A DNA stretch of 64,000 nt from Hyperoplus lanceolatus (GCA_026929865.2 CM049395.1:36088001-36152000); one strand, 5' to 3'. Counted from the first letter of the stretch, positions 12,603 to 26,940 are shown. Numbers and translations are program-made. Notes: a model not told the origin generated them from the letters alone.

Positions 12603-12611
12603 ACACACACA

Positions 12612-12651
<40 letters not shown>
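12603..12651 (+). repeat. (CA)n microsatellite
   Basis: CA array of about 49 bp with one AAAC interruption, 100 bp beyond the head of SINE copy 1. Confidence 0.97.
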
Positions 12652-14971
12652 GCCTGACTCTTTGGGTCCAGCAGTTAGTGAGAGTTCTCTCCGTGCGTCA
12701 TACACAGTGTGTCCCGGCCCAGAGCCCGAGACAACACCATCAGCACATCCTCTTCCCAGACAATAGACCGAGCCTGCCATGTTATACCCACACAGCAGGC
12801 GTCCACCAACTCTGCTGAGGCCAGGAAGCTCCTCCGGCTGACCCACTGCCTCCTCAAAATATACACTCACAGGAAGTTTCCCCGAAGCCAGTCCGCCGCT
12901 GTTCACAAGTTAAATAAGTTCACCTCTTGTATGCTGCCTCTGACACACGAACTGTTCGGCTCACATCAATCAGTCAAAAAGGTATTTGTTCTACTTATTT
13001 TTCCAAGTGCAGGAATATATATTTACACACATGGAAAAAAAAACATGAATGGATTTTTTTTCTTTCTAAAAATATCAGCAATTTCCTTTTCGAGATAAAA
13101 AAAAAATACAGTATCACAATTCCAGTGATGACTCCCATTGTCTGCAGCAGTGATAAAAGGCTGTCAGAGTTTGCTACACTTCCTCTCATCTGGGTCTAGG
13201 ACAGTGTTTTTACTGGTATTACAAGATTAGATATGGGACAGTTGTATTTGCTTTTGTTTGCTGCATATGACCCACACAGTATGAATGTAAAAGCTGTATC
13301 CCATTTCTAATATTGTATGTACATGCATATTATAGGCAGTATGAAAAAGACAAAAAATAAATGCACGAAAACGGAAAAAAAACACAAACGTGCACAAATG
13401 CATACAAGGCTCCTGCTGGCTTTCATACTCTAATACGCCTGTAAAATTCACACCTATCAGGCCAGAATGCCCGGACAGAATGGCCCATTTGGCATACAGA
13501 TGGCACTCCTGGTAAAGTGTGGTGTAATTGGTGCACAACCATGGCACTGTGTGGCCTAGCAGCCAGGGGCAACACATTTCCTGGACAAAGGGCAAGGAGG
13601 CTTTTGGCTCTGGCGGCGGTGGGTTTGTGGAAAAAACCAAGGGCCATAATGCTGCAGCCATATGTTGGGCAAGTCTTATAGAGCCTGTATGTCTTTGTGC
13701 GTGTAGCTGCAGGGTCACCCGTCTTTGTGTTGCCGTGTGTTATGGTGTGACACTGCCATTATGGATGAGTGCTGACAGCCGGTGGAATGGCCACAGACAG
13801 AGGGGCTTGTACTTGTTGTGTTAACACTGGCGGGACACAATAATCTGCTACTTGTAAAGCAGGTATCGTCCTGACAAAACCATTATTGTCTCCACATGGT
13901 AATGAGGGATCGGGGAGGGACTGGGAAATAGATTTAGAGGAGGCTGGTCCTGGGCCATGGCCTGCCCGAGATGGGGGTGTGATGTTGGGGGGAGAGTGAG
14001 TGAGACGGGAAGGCGGGGGAGAGCGGGGCATTAGGTTTGTTCTCTTGCATCACTGAGCACTGGAGAGTTGTCTTAAACTGCCACAATACGAATTATCTGG
14101 GCGAAAGAATGGCAGCCCACGGAAGAGGGGGAAAAACAGATGACAAGCCTGAAGATTTAAGTCAAACGTACAATAGCATTCTGTAATGTCTACCCCCCCC
14201 CCCCCCCCGCTGCCCACATCTTCCTCTCTGTGCATAAGTTCAGCAGTGGAATAAAAAAAGAGGGTGAAAAAAGAGAAAACAGGGGGTGTTGTTGGTGTCT
14301 TCTAATGAAGCAAGCAAAGATTCAAGTCAATAGAGCAATTCATTAACAAATCAAAGTCCCCAAGGGCCCGCCTGGCAGCATGGCTGTGTTTGTGGAAAAG
14401 CCTCCTTCAGAATGGCTACCCATATGCCTGGGGTCAGAGTGACGCCCCTCTCCACACTGCTTAACCATTCAGCATACACACACATAGCCGTTAGGGTCAC
14501 CGCTATCTAACACGTCCGCCGCACACACAACAGAATTTCCATATGGTCCATGAAAATGGATACGCCGTTGGACCTCCCTCACTTCCCACGCCCCGGCCTT
14601 CAGCGCCTTTTCGCAGGCTGTGTTGGTTTGTGTGTGTGTCCACTGTCCACACACTTCAGACGGGTGGCTTAGGGAGACAGGTTAGGGGGGTCAGGAGGGT
14701 ACCTGGTGTTGCTTATGTTAGACACCCATCCAAAACAAGAGCTTAGAATACTGTGCTAATCATCCTCATTTTAAATTTTTTTTTTCCTTAATTTTAGTTC
14801 TTCACATCACTGCAGTCTACTATCTATCTCACTGGTCTTGTCTATCCTCCTTACGTCCCCTCCCCTCCTATGCATTCTGCCTGTAGTGCCCCTTTCAGTG
14901 GACTTTCAGAACTCTTGCAGCGGTGGCGTTGATGTTGCTTCATAAGAACGTGAGGGCAGTACTGATGGCCG

Positions 14972-14973
<2 letters not shown>

Positions 14974-15016
<43 letters not shown>
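14974..15016 (+). repeat. (GT)n microsatellite
   Basis: Pure GT array of about 43 bp. Confidence 0.97.
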
Positions 15017-15017
<1 letters not shown>

Positions 15018-16815
15018 GAAGCCTATTGAGACAGGGGGTGACCTGCTGAAGAGGATTCCAGCCCGAGGGCACTTCACATGACTCTTTCAAATCCACACAA
15101 ATAAAGCTCTTTATGGCCTGAAAGTGGCCCCACAGAATGGGTGCTACAGAGCCCCCTGAAAAGCCCAACACGATTGTCATGGATATTACACGACGCGAGC
15201 AACAACGGGGCCGAGGAGACAAGTGTTGATCGGGAACAAAACTCGAGCAGACTTTTCCGCGAGGCGGGCCAGGGAATGTTGACAGGCCGGTGAATGGTCT
15301 GTTTAACCCTTTGAAAGTGAATGGGGGCTCCCCCCTGAAACAAATGCATTCTGATAGACTTTGTACGCACTGGGACACAAAAAGTACACTAAGCCCCCAG
15401 CAAAGGGAACCAGGCAGAAGGCGAGAGACGAAAATAAGATTGGAAAGGTGGGAATGTGTTTGCGCCAGATTCCATCAGTTTGCTGGCTTCAACGCTTCTC
15501 TTTTGAGCTCAACAGAGAGATGATTTAAGCCTTGACTGGGCTCTAGCATCCATTCTGACTGAGCCCATTTAGAGTGTTTTAGACAGACTGTTTGTTCACA
15601 AGAGTATGCTGCGGTTTGATGGAGATTGTCAAGCCTGAAAGTGAGTGCTATTCCACTGGCAATGGCATTCATTCATTCAGTCACCCAAAAACTGTATTTC
15701 TCTATCACCGCTCGGGTAAAACCAACCTCAGAAATGCATTGCTATAATATGGTAATTTTAGAATAGGTGTGACAGTTACACACAAACTCTGCCAAAAACA
15801 ATCTTGCCAGAGTAAAGGGGCCTTGTCGGTAGATGTTCTAGTGTAAAAATAAATAAATAAAAAATAAGTAATAATAATGTCATTAAAAAATGGCAATCGC
15901 TGCCATGCAAATGCTTAACTTTGTAATTAAACTTTGCTCTAAAACAGATATTACTCCTGCTGATTTAAAAGTGGGGCATGTGACAGTTATGAGGCTGTTA
16001 ATTGCAAAACTGCTCAGCATTGCTAATTGTTCCACGGGTGAATGAAATAGGGCTTTGGCAGGGGCACTCTATCAATGTGATTAGCCAGTTTTGGCCCGTG
16101 TGGCACCTGTGGGCAGCCACTCATGCTATCTGTGGGATACATTTAAACATGTAAAAACAATTTCTATACTATATGTTGATAATGAATGGAGATTGTATGG
16201 CAAGGGGATGATGTAGAAGTAACCAACAGGCCACAATTCTTTACTTTGTTTTCCCGAATAGGAAACATGTTACCCATCGGCATGTTACATCCAAATTGAC
16301 AATAGATCTGAGTCCAGTCCATCATGCACACAAAATGTGCCACATACAAGATACTGCATGTTCAAATGTGCCTACGTGGCGTGCCCAAACTCAACATGAC
16401 TTTTTCCTGCAGCAAACTGCTACGGCTAGGCTGTCACCCTCCAAACTCTCTCACATAGCCTTTCTCAAGACAGCAGAAAAACTTCTCCTGCAGTGCTCCT
16501 GCATGCTGATGTTAATCATGAACTTTGGAAACTGCAATGGAGGGCGGTGTGTGTGTGTGGGGGGGGGGGGGGGGTATGAGAAATGTGCTTAGTTCAGCTC
16601 CTTCTTGTCACGGGCTGTAGTTTGAGTGGGAGCAGACATGGCTGCCATTGTGGGGAGCGTTCTGTGTTGCTGTGTTTGTGTCAGGAAGGCTTTCAACAGC
16701 GAGCCGTTGTGACAGTGAGGACGTGTGAGGTGCATTGAGATGTCCTCGTTTTAGGAATACTGCCACCGCCACCATGAGACCAGCCAATTATGCCTCCAGC
16801 ATGCAAATGTCTTGC

Positions 16816-16898
16816 AGAGAGAGAGAGAGAGAGAGAGAGTGAGAGGGGCAGAGACAGAGAAAAAGAGAGCGAAGAGAAAGAGAGAGAGAGAGAGAGAG
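16816..16898 (+). repeat. (GA)n compound purine tract
   Basis: Two GA arrays joined by an imperfect purine-rich spacer, making an all-purine strand of about 80 bp that could form triplex (H-DNA). Confidence 0.93.
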
Positions 16899-18589
16899 CG
16901 CTTTAAGACAAAGACACAATGGGGCCTGTGAAGGTTCTATGTGTGCCCCACTCAGGCTGAGACTGTTGTTTAATTGCCATGTTTACCCAGCAACTACATC
17001 CCATGTCATTAGCACACAGTGTAGTGTCATTTGTGTTGTCACACCACTCCACAGCACCATGGGGTCATTATTGCTCGACTGGCTTGAGCGGGGGGGGGGG
17101 GGGGGATTGACATATTTTATGTGGGAAATCCTGATACACTCCATGGAGTTGTTTTCTCTGTGCGCCTTTCAAACAGCCATGGGGCCAATTAATTTTTGAC
17201 CAGTCCATATCCCAGGGACTTGCTGTTGCTTTTAATGGTCTGGTTAGCTCCGGCTCACATGTCACTGTGTATTTGATGAGACAGATAACTGTACTCTTTT
17301 ATAGCAGGGTTAGAAGGGATGAGAAAAAATATATATGTATACATGTATATACATATAATTAGGGAATCCAAGTGTGTAAAAGTACATGTAATATACATTT
17401 ACATCCATGCATAGCCATTGAAAATAATATCAGTATTATACATGCAAAATGTATTTGATGTCAGTTTCTTAAACATGTGATAAAATAACTAGTAAATGAA
17501 GCTCATACTTTTGTTTTCTAATGTGTGTATGTGACTGCTTGCATTATCTTTACAAACAATATACATATGAACAATTAAAACCTGTATCCTCTCAGTGTTA
17601 AGTTGCTGGTGGTTTCCTGCTACACACTACATTAGCAACAAATCCAGAGGAACAGAGGAGGGAGAGAATAAACACAAGACAGAGAGTGGGAGGTGAGGAG
17701 AGGAGAGGTGAGGAGAGGAGAAAAACACCCTCTGAATCCCTGACTGCCTGGTCAACACAGGTGGCAGATTCGCAGGGAAACAGATTTAATTATGCTCCCC
17801 GGTAACAATGCTTTGTCCTTACAGGCGGATGACATCGCTGTTGACAAAGGCCGCCGCTGCATTCTAATCAGGGAAACAAAATGCCGTGGAGCGCCCCAAA
17901 GCCCTGACGGTGGATCATTAAGGCAAACCAACCTCTCCTTGCAGCATCCACGGGGGAAAAGCAGAGGATACAGCTCCTGACATACAGTATACCATCGTGC
18001 CATCAGGCAGACAGAGCTCGGAGACTATAAGGTCCACCAAAGGGGGAGAGGAGTAAAAAAATAAAAAGCTGACCAACTGACAGATAGACAGAGCGACAGC
18101 CGCGGTGTTGCCCTGCCCAGCACCCGGCCCTGTACCCCGTCCCACCAGGGCTGCAAGCTTAACAAGGGAGGGCTGACAGGCTGCAGCTGGGCCCTGCCTT
18201 AATAACGGCAAGGCAGGGAGACATTAGCGCTGCTCCCTACGTCTGTCTCATTAAAAGACATCAGCCCACCTTGATTTTCACACACACACACACACACACG
18301 CTGTTGGCTACTTCGGGCGTGACAGCTCGGCACCAGCCACCAGCCAATGAGGGGAGAGCGGTTGCAGGGGGGGACAGGTGACTGCGGGAAGTTGTTTGAC
18401 ATTACAGCGTCGGTGGAGGGACAGGGGTCAAATGTAAGGGTGACCTCTGTCTCGGGGACAGTGATGACCTCGTTAGGGGCCCCCCCCCGACAAAAGGACA
18501 AACTGACTTGGGTGTCACCGCACTGTCACGGTATACACACAGGTTGGCTTGACATCATAGGCTCATAGCTGCAGCTCAACCACACACAC

Positions 18590-18623
<34 letters not shown>

Positions 18624-21102
18624 CACCAGTCCCTCTATATGACTATAGTCTGTACTGCTGACATGGAGGCCGCTCGCTAATGAGCATCAAAGGGCCTGTC
18701 CTTCAACTAGTAATGAGGACTGTTGACGACAATATCACATAGTAACAGGGGCTGGAACATGGGTCTGGACAGTAGAGGCCAAAGCAGTATACGAAAAAGA
18801 CCAGAATAGTATTTTTAAAGAGCTATAGCCTATCTATCTTTTAGAGACACTTCCATTGTTTCAACTTCACTGCAAACACAATGTATGCATAGAAGAACGA
18901 AAAGTGATTTAATATCAACTACGCCCCTCGTTTTCATATAGGGGTTTTCTCAGCTGTAAAACTAAATTCATAAGGCTGGTAGAGATATACTGCACACAGG
19001 GTTTATAATTATGCAAAAGGGTCCCAGTGCAGCAGTATTAACGGGGCCCCCTCGGTCTCAGCCCGGCTCTTATATATATATATGTATATGGTTCCAGCAG
19101 CAGCCTTCACTTGCAGCAGGTCTCCAGAGCTCGGTTTAAGAGGAGGATGAATGGAGTGATGAAGTGCGGGTCACATGTCTGTTTGATCCAGTGATAACGA
19201 GGGGGTTGAAGAAATAATCTATCAGCAGTAATCCCTGACTCAAGAGACACCTCCCTCCTCCGCCACACACACACACACACATAATGCATGCACACACATG
19301 ACAGATGCACACGGAGTCGCATATCCAACACACACACACACACACACACACTGATCACCATATTCAGCAGGCCTTCATTACCACTATAATGTGAAGCAGG
19401 GGAGCCCGCAACCAAAATGACCAATTATTCAGCATCAAGTATATCGCCCCTCCATTCACTCACTGGGATTTATTACCATGAGATAGATAGCAGGGTCAGT
19501 GTAAACGGCTGAAAACCTGATGGCAGACAGGCGGACAGATAATGCTGTTTATTGTTTAGAGAGGTACAGGCAAGAGAACATTGCACCGTGGGGACCTCGC
19601 TGCATCTCAGTTGAAAAGCTAGCACGTAAAATGAAAAGGAAAAAAGAATCACACAGGAGAGGTTATCAAGGAAAGGAAAGATGCCATACTCTGCTACACG
19701 CATAAATCATTTATAATGTGTACCATAACATTTTCCTCTCTTCTTTGGTCACAGTGAAGGGGTAGGATCCCATTTCACTGCTTGGGTCCGTGTAAAGATA
19801 ATCATGTATCCATTTACATTTCCCCCATATAAAGGAATATGGAGATGAGGTGGAGAGTCAGCAGGGGGTTCCTGACACACACACACACACACACACACAG
19901 ACACAGTCACAAATGTATTTGCCTTGCTATGCTGTCACAATCAGGACATTCTGAACTATCACAGATTTAGATTAGAAGCTGTCAGTGTGTGTTTGTCGCA
20001 GACACAAGCGTTTCGCCCAATGAAAAAGCTGAGGCGAGGCGAATGAGCAAAACAACATCCTTAATGAGTGTTTATACAGTGGAAACATGAAGCAATTTTG
20101 GCTGATTATCGGGACAATGTCTGCCAATGACGCCATTGTTAGTGTACAGGGCAGAGCAGCAAGAAAAGAAAAAAAAGACTGATTGAGAACAAAGCACAGA
20201 CAGCTGAACCCATCATCTTTTATTCATTACATAAATGGCATTTTAACAAGAGAAAATTCCTCATTATTGCTTCATTATACTGTATTAGATCTCTGTCTAG
20301 CAGATTGATAGAGTGATAGTGTTTTTATGAATATCAATATGTTTAGATAGGGGGGCTTGTGAAGACCTCAGCCAAGGTCAAAGATATATGTTATGACAAC
20401 ACCAACCATGATAACCCAGTGAGGTCAATATAGAAGGAGTTGGGCTGTGTTGAAAATCGTTGTTTGGTCTGAAATAGCCAATCAGTTATTGTTTTGTCTG
20501 TATTGGGCAAAAAGACACTATTGTTGATGACACTGTGTGATATGTGGAATAAAATGACTGTAGGCTGCAGCCGTGATGTATTCTGACCAGCCATCACTGC
20601 GGTCTTTAGGGTACCAGGATGCAATAGGCCTGTTTTCTGATTATACAAAAAATAAATCAGCATAATTACTTATGACAGGATCTTTATTGTGTCCATACTT
20701 TTTTTTTATATCTAAAATAACCCAATCCTTTGTATTCACATTTTATTTTTACAGTTGCCGAAATATATACATGTCAATCAAAGTGAGGCAAGGGCTCCGT
20801 GACAAGTGAGAATAGTTTATTCAAATTGGTCCTGTGACCGGGAGCAGAGTACTGTAAATGTCTGAATACCCAATGAGGTATTTATGAAAAGCGTGGCTAC
20901 GTTGTCCTCCATTCTAAAGATGCATTACACTCACTCTAGAAGGAAAGTGGAAATGTTGACCTTTATGCTCTGGAGAGTATACGCACACTTATACAATTGT
21001 GCGTGCGCGCATACACAAACACACACGCACACACGTTATGTGCACCTCCACACACATACAGAAACAGCAAAAACACCGACACAAACTCAGCACATAGTTT
21101 TT

Positions 21103-21106
<4 letters not shown>

Positions 21107-21140
<34 letters not shown>
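21107..21140 (+). repeat. (TC)n microsatellite
   Basis: TC array of about 34 bp, preceded by an imperfect CA-rich stretch (21018-21060). Confidence 0.95.
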
Positions 21141-21144
<4 letters not shown>

Positions 21145-21689
21145 ACATACTGCATAACCCACCTCAACTTGGGGGATGTTATCTCAAATAATTACCGGTG
21201 GCCTCTCCCCGTCCCTAGTGACTGCTGCTTGTGAGCGAGCAGAGACAACAGTAGGTCACAGTGGAGGGTCCTGCTCTGGGAGGAAGTGAGAGTGTTAGCG
21301 GGGACGCTGGTGCTTGTGTGCTGCATGCATGGTGGTGGTGGGGGTGTGGACGATCTGAGACTGGCCTCCTATGGCCCTGGCAACCGCTCTTAATTAACCA
21401 CCCAGGTATTCCTGAGCCTCGCACGGCCCACTGCCCGGCCGGCCATATGGCTGGAGCTGCGCCATAGCCATAATTGCCAGGGGAAACACTGCATCAAAAA
21501 GAGCTCAGCCAACATAAAGCTTGTGTAAATTATTTTTAATGGTTCCCTTCTGGCAGGAGCACGTGTTTGTCATCTCAAAAAGAGCGGCCGAGCGATTTAT
21601 TCGCCCTTGACCCCTCTTTTCCGTGCACTTGCTCCCATGCTTGACAGTGTAACCCGTCTACCTGATTCTAAGCTGGTATCGCACAGGCA

Positions 21690-21733
21690 GACACACACAC
21701 ACACACACACACACACAAATGCACATGCGCGCA

Positions 21734-21773
<40 letters not shown>
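21690..21773 (+). repeat. Paired (CA)n microsatellites
   Basis: Two CA arrays separated by a short spacer containing GCACATGCGCGC. Alternating purine-pyrimidine sequence of this kind favours Z-DNA. Confidence 0.96.
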
Positions 21774-21774
<1 letters not shown>

Positions 21775-22912
21775 CAGACAGACAGAGCCATTAGCACTGT
21801 TAGGAAGCAACCCTACTCTCCCCCTGCTTGACTGAGTGGCTATAATGCAGAGACAAAAAGGCATTTCTCTTTGTGTCTACAGCCACTTGAGAATGACTCA
21901 TTGATGTTGTATTTAATTATTGGTCACTACATTGTCTTAAATCTAACGCATTAAATTCCAACATGAAGGCTAACTATGCCTTCCTTTATGGATGTAATAT
22001 TAAAGAACAGATGGCACAAAACATGAGTAATTAATTACTTTAAAAAGTGCACTGCATGTATTTCATATTTCATTGAAAGCCAGATGCAATCTCCCTCATC
22101 AAGATCTCACCTCGAGTGCTCCTGAAACTGGCAGCCATCTTGACTTTGCCATTAGGAGGAAAGAAGGAAAAAAAGGTTAAAGAAGTTATGGTTTGGCCTT
22201 CGGTTTGTAATTACTTAATCTGTTGTTCTAGTGGACTTCTCGTCATTTCAGGAACAGGCATCTCTAAAGGGATGAAAATAGTTGTGAAATTGGTTCCATG
22301 CCTGTCCTTTCTTCTCTCCTTTGCCCACCTTCTCTCCCTCCCTCCCTCCCTCTCCTTCTGTCTCTTTCTCTTTTGGTTTGGATCGCTAATCGTCCCAGGG
22401 GGAATAAAGTAGCAGCTCATTGCAGTTTTCCGCTTGTGTTATTTTTGACCATCGTTCTTGTACAAGGATGTTGTTGTGAAGAAGTGGAGAGAGAGAGAGG
22501 GGGGGGTATGGGGGGGCAGTGTTCATTGGCCTCTGAGGTAGGTTAAGACTGCTGGCTTTCCCCTGTCTGGTGGCTACTCACAATATGTCAGGAACACAGA
22601 ACATTTCCATGCCCCTGCTCCCCCTCCGTTAGTCTCACGCCAGGCCATTGGTGAGATGTTTTTTTAAGGAAGTAGCTAGCAATCTGGTCAGAGCGACCTC
22701 ACATCTGCCCTGCTAATGAGAAGGCTGGCCTCCTCCCAAATCGCCTCCCCGAACACTGTCCTTACCCACACAGGTCACGTCCTCCAAGGAGCTAAACCAA
22801 CACAATACACACACAGACACACAGACACATGCACACACAAACACATACACATTGACATGCACGTACACAAAGTATTGTAAAAATATATGCACACACTAAC
22901 GCACTGCAGCAA

Positions 22913-22950
22913 AAAAGTGCACAGATTGCAGGTGCAATCTGTGCACTTTT
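22913..22950. repeat. Perfect 38-bp hairpin (18-bp arms)
   Basis: The left arm (22913-22930) is AAAAGTGCACAGATTGCA and the right arm (22933-22950) is its exact reverse complement, separated by only GG. Each arm also contains GTGCAC. There is no T run after it suggesting a pol III terminator, and the 2-nt loop is too short for a normal pre-miRNA. It may be a relic of a foldback element or a cruciform-forming site. Confidence 0.97.
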
Positions 22951-24953
22951 AACAGCTTGCATTAAATTGTGTATGAGGAAAAATGCATGTACTGTATACT
23001 TTGCCAACAACGTAAATGCACAAAAAAATGCATATACAGACGTTCGTATTAAAATACTAAAGCCAACTATTTATATATAATACATTGCTTAGCCCTTAGT
23101 ACTCATTTTCGCCATTACAACTGCATCCCTAATCAAAATCTTTACCCTAAAGTTTACTTAAAAACAGCCTCTGCAAAAGGCCTAAATGTCCTAACTTTCC
23201 AGGTCTGAAGTGGTCCTCACTAACATAGAATTTCACAAACACACACAAACACACACAAGTAATATACTCTGCTCCCACCCAACTGCCTTATTCAAATACA
23301 GACCATAAACCTCAGAAGAAAAACACTCGCAAACAAACACATAGGACTCAGCTACTCCTTAGTCCAAACTCCAGCTTAATGACTTGGTTGACGCTTAGCA
23401 CCACACACAGTGCAGTTGAGTGGAAATGAAAGCATAATTGCCACCATAGATCCAACACATACTGAAAATAATACAAGCATGCATTCATGCATTTAACCAC
23501 ACCATCAGCCCACTCTCTTGACGACACCGGAGTCATTACCAGAATATATTTTTATGGTGTTTTTCTAAAAGCCATCCGAGATGAATCATGCTATCAGGCC
23601 AGCGTCGGCAAACAGACCCTGCGTATTAACCGGATGCAAAGCCAGTTTAATGTACCTGAATTTCTGAAATAGCTCCAAATCGGCTGATTGGCGGTTATTG
23701 CACCTTAGGCCAATGAGAGGGCGACAGAGGCGTCTCGTTCACAGCTTTAATGAGCCTCACACAGTGAGACATGGAATGAGATATCCCCAGCACAGACTAA
23801 TCTAAAATGCCCTAAAACAGCAGGTCCATAAATTAAGCAAAATACACACATGCCCCAAACAGCAAACACTTTGTAAAGCAACCTTTTGTGCTGTCACTTT
23901 TACTTGCACTTACAGAGAGAGTGTGTCTGGCTGCCTCTCTGACTATCTTCTGCATCCAACCTCTTCAGTCATTTTGCCATTGTCTAATCTCATGCCACCA
24001 AATAAAATATATCCCCCTTCCTTGTCAGATTACAAAAAAATATAGTTAATAACACGTGAGGTTTTCACTGTGTTTCTTGTCATTGGCCCCTCCAACTCCA
24101 TATTTCTTGAATGTTCTTGATACAAGGCGCAATGCTGATTTAACACAGTCCACAGCACAAACAATTAAAGCTCAGTATACCTTTTACTGTTCATTACAGT
24201 GTTGTCTATGTCGTGCAGGGCCTACTATATAGTGTTTTTTTAGTAACTACAACAAAGAAACTGCATTATTTACCAAAAAACTAAGTAGTAGTTACTAGAA
24301 AAAGAAAAAAAAACCTATTGTAAATGTTACCAAAATTTCCATTACAACATGTTATCACAAGTGTTGAAATAACCCAGTATAGACAGAAAGTTAGAAATAA
24401 TATAAAATAAGGTCGATGTGCATAGTCAGTGGATTAACCCAAAAACTTAACCCACATCTCCAGCTAAACAGAGGTCTCATTCTGAGGTCAGTGAGGTGAC
24501 TGTGTGGCTAGGCATTGTGTTTTCATCTTCAGCCATGCACACAGCGTCTCCAGCCCTCCTTGGAGACAGCATCAATTAAAAGTCACTGTCAAAAATCCAG
24601 CGCATTGTCTCCCACTCGACACTTACTGCATCGTGGACAAATGATTGGGTTATTGTGAACTGTGTGAGAAAACAATTTATTTCTTCAAACTGCTTTTTAA
24701 AAACACAATAGCTTGGAAAGTAGAGCAAAGGACATGGAATTATGCAAATTACTTAGTGGTTTTTGGTGATGGACGTATAATCAGCAGAGTCTAAATATAC
24801 TCTGGTGAAACATATTTTTTTCCAAACTTCATATTTCAAAGAGTTTCCAGCTTGTCAGTTTATTATGGCTTATACTGCAGCAGTGGTTGCATTAAATCTG
24901 AGGATGGGCAAAAGGGGGGAACAGTACCCACACTAGGCCAACTGTGGGACTAC

Positions 24954-24989
<36 letters not shown>
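24954..24989 (+). repeat. (CA)n microsatellite
   Basis: Pure CA array of about 36 bp. Confidence 0.97.
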
Positions 24990-24991
<2 letters not shown>

Positions 24992-25417
24992 CACAATTAC
25001 TGGTGGAGCCATGACACTCTTCTGATTGCTAATTAGTACTTGAATCGACTGGTTCTCAGTAGAACAATTTGAGGATTTCAAGCATGAACCAAATGTCAGC
25101 GGCTTTAATGGCCTTTTTCCTCTGTTCTCCGCTGCTGCCTGTTTCTCTCCATCCTTCCTTTTATTGGTGACACCCAATGGTACGGCAGGCGGGGGGGGGG
25201 GGGGGGGTAAGCCCACTGGTAAGCTATGTTTTCCAGCAGTATTTGGGCATTGCCACCTGGAGACAGCAACATAGCAGATATATGGTCAAGTGTGAAGTAT
25301 GAGAAATAAAACACTATATCGCTGAAGTATTCATCATTCTGCTGCCATTACTAGTGAGAAACATCAGGTATCCAGTCAGACTTAGCAAGGGAACACTGTC
25401 TGGGTTGTGAATGTGTT

Positions 25418-25419
<2 letters not shown>

Positions 25420-25481
<62 letters not shown>
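25420..25481 (+). repeat. (TG)n microsatellite
   Basis: Pure TG array of about 62 bp, followed by GAGT repeats. Confidence 0.97.
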
Positions 25482-25486
<5 letters not shown>

Positions 25487-26940
25487 AGTGAGTGTGAAAG
25501 AGAGCAGGATGAAGTACCAGCCTATCTGCTTCATTTTTACATGCACCCTGGCCTAATTAAGAAATATGAAAAAGGTTCAAGAGCAGTGAAGAGTAGTCCA
25601 TTGACCTTCTCATCGCTACACAAGAGAAAGAGATGAAGATGGGCTGGCGACGGGGATGCTGTCCAACTCTGTCAAGGAAAGGAGGGACATTTATAACGAG
25701 AACAATCAAGTGGCACCAAGACCAGACGGCAAAAGAGATCCTTCTAATAATTGGTTCCATTAAAGCCCTTTTTAAAGTGCAACTCTCTCTGATAAGCCAA
25801 GGCACTGTCCGTTTGCTCATCTCCTAGTCATGGTAATATAGCCAGGGCTAAATGATGCTTGCAGAAGCTCACAGGCCCTCTATTCTTGGACCAGACAAAG
25901 GAAATATCATCTCGCCCACAGGCTTGTGTAATCTGGAATTAGGCACCATTTAGAGCGACACAGGCGGAGTGGTCTGTGTGGCCGAGGGCCATTGGCGCCG
26001 TAAATTAAGATTGAAGAGGTGGAGATGGGGAACAGAGAGAGAGAAGAGGAGATGGTAATATTTGACAAATGCTTTATCATAATGTGATCATCGGGGCTCT
26101 CTACACTCAAGGCAAGAAAGAGAGGGGCACCACTCGAGTAAAGAGAAAGGGCTATGTGTTTGCAGATGTCCTTGTCTTTTTTTCTTCTCCTTAAAGTATG
26201 ATATTATACTGGATATATGCAATGCATTAAATGAGTCTTTGATAAGTCTGGATACCACATATATGGCGTGGTAATAGTATTAGCATAGATAGCTTTAAAA
26301 GTGCTATGAATATTCGCAACTACAAGCATACCATGGCAAGCAGGAGGAACCATATTTGTGAATCTGTATTTCAAACTGCAATTACCACCTCAAAAGAAAT
26401 TGTGGTGAATGTTCTGCTAATTAAATTATGTTTGCACCAAACTGCATTTTACTTTTTTTTTATCCAATTGAGCCTTCATGAGAATTAACACACAGCATTT
26501 GACCATTACACTCCTTAAGATCAACTAAAAAGAAACTTTAATGTTAGTATAGGCTAATGCTAATTAAGCAGTCAAGCTACAGATTACATTTTTTTTTACC
26601 ATCTGTCCTCCACAATTGCTTTTGTGCTGCATGAAGGCCTTCACTCTCAGCTAACCCCTGAAGGCAGCAGGGCAGGGTGTGTCAGTAAATTGAAGGAAAT
26701 GCTTGAACAAGTACAGTGTCAATACACAGGATGTAACATGGCCGAGGTCTTGATTAGTTCACATTGAACCAAATAAAAAAAAGTTGTGCGATTGTACACA
26801 TCAAACTAGTAAACAGGTATGTACCCCTTGTTTATGCAAACCAATCAGGAGTATAGGATATCAATGTGCACGCAATTCCTAAGAACATACAACTTCATCC
26901 AAAATTGCTGCTTTGCTGCAGGCAACAGGTGAAAAAAAAT

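Larger units (their letters stand above)
12500..22912. other. Non-coding DNA rich in simple repeats
   Basis: No exon is recognised. The frames at 12709-13098 (+), 13227-13718 (-) and 14851-15378 (-) show no known domain, and the last runs through a GT array. Tracts not listed separately include TATATA near 17330-17360 and 19072-19087, CA runs at 18279-18299, 18580-18623, 19264-19285, 19328-19352 and 19875-19899, and G or C runs at 14193-14208, 16559-16574 and 17090-17105. Between them lies unique AT-rich DNA. Confidence 0.5.
22951..26940. other. Non-coding DNA with an enhancer-like block
   Basis: No exon is recognised. At about 23560-23760 there is a CpG-containing, low-repeat block with an inverted ATTGG (23687-23691) facing CCAAT (23710-23714). 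TAGTAACTAC (24241-24250) is inverted exactly at 24288-24297. The remainder is AT-rich unique sequence with a 17-G run (25191-25207). Confidence 0.45.

Noticed and set aside
12709..13098. 129-codon + frame followed by a possible donor GTATTT near 12981
   Set aside because: The donor is weak, no family is recognised, and the last third is low-complexity Lys/Phe-rich sequence.
14851..15378. 175-codon minus-strand frame
   Set aside because: It crosses a GT array. The rest has no recognised domain, and another frame overlaps it on the same strand.
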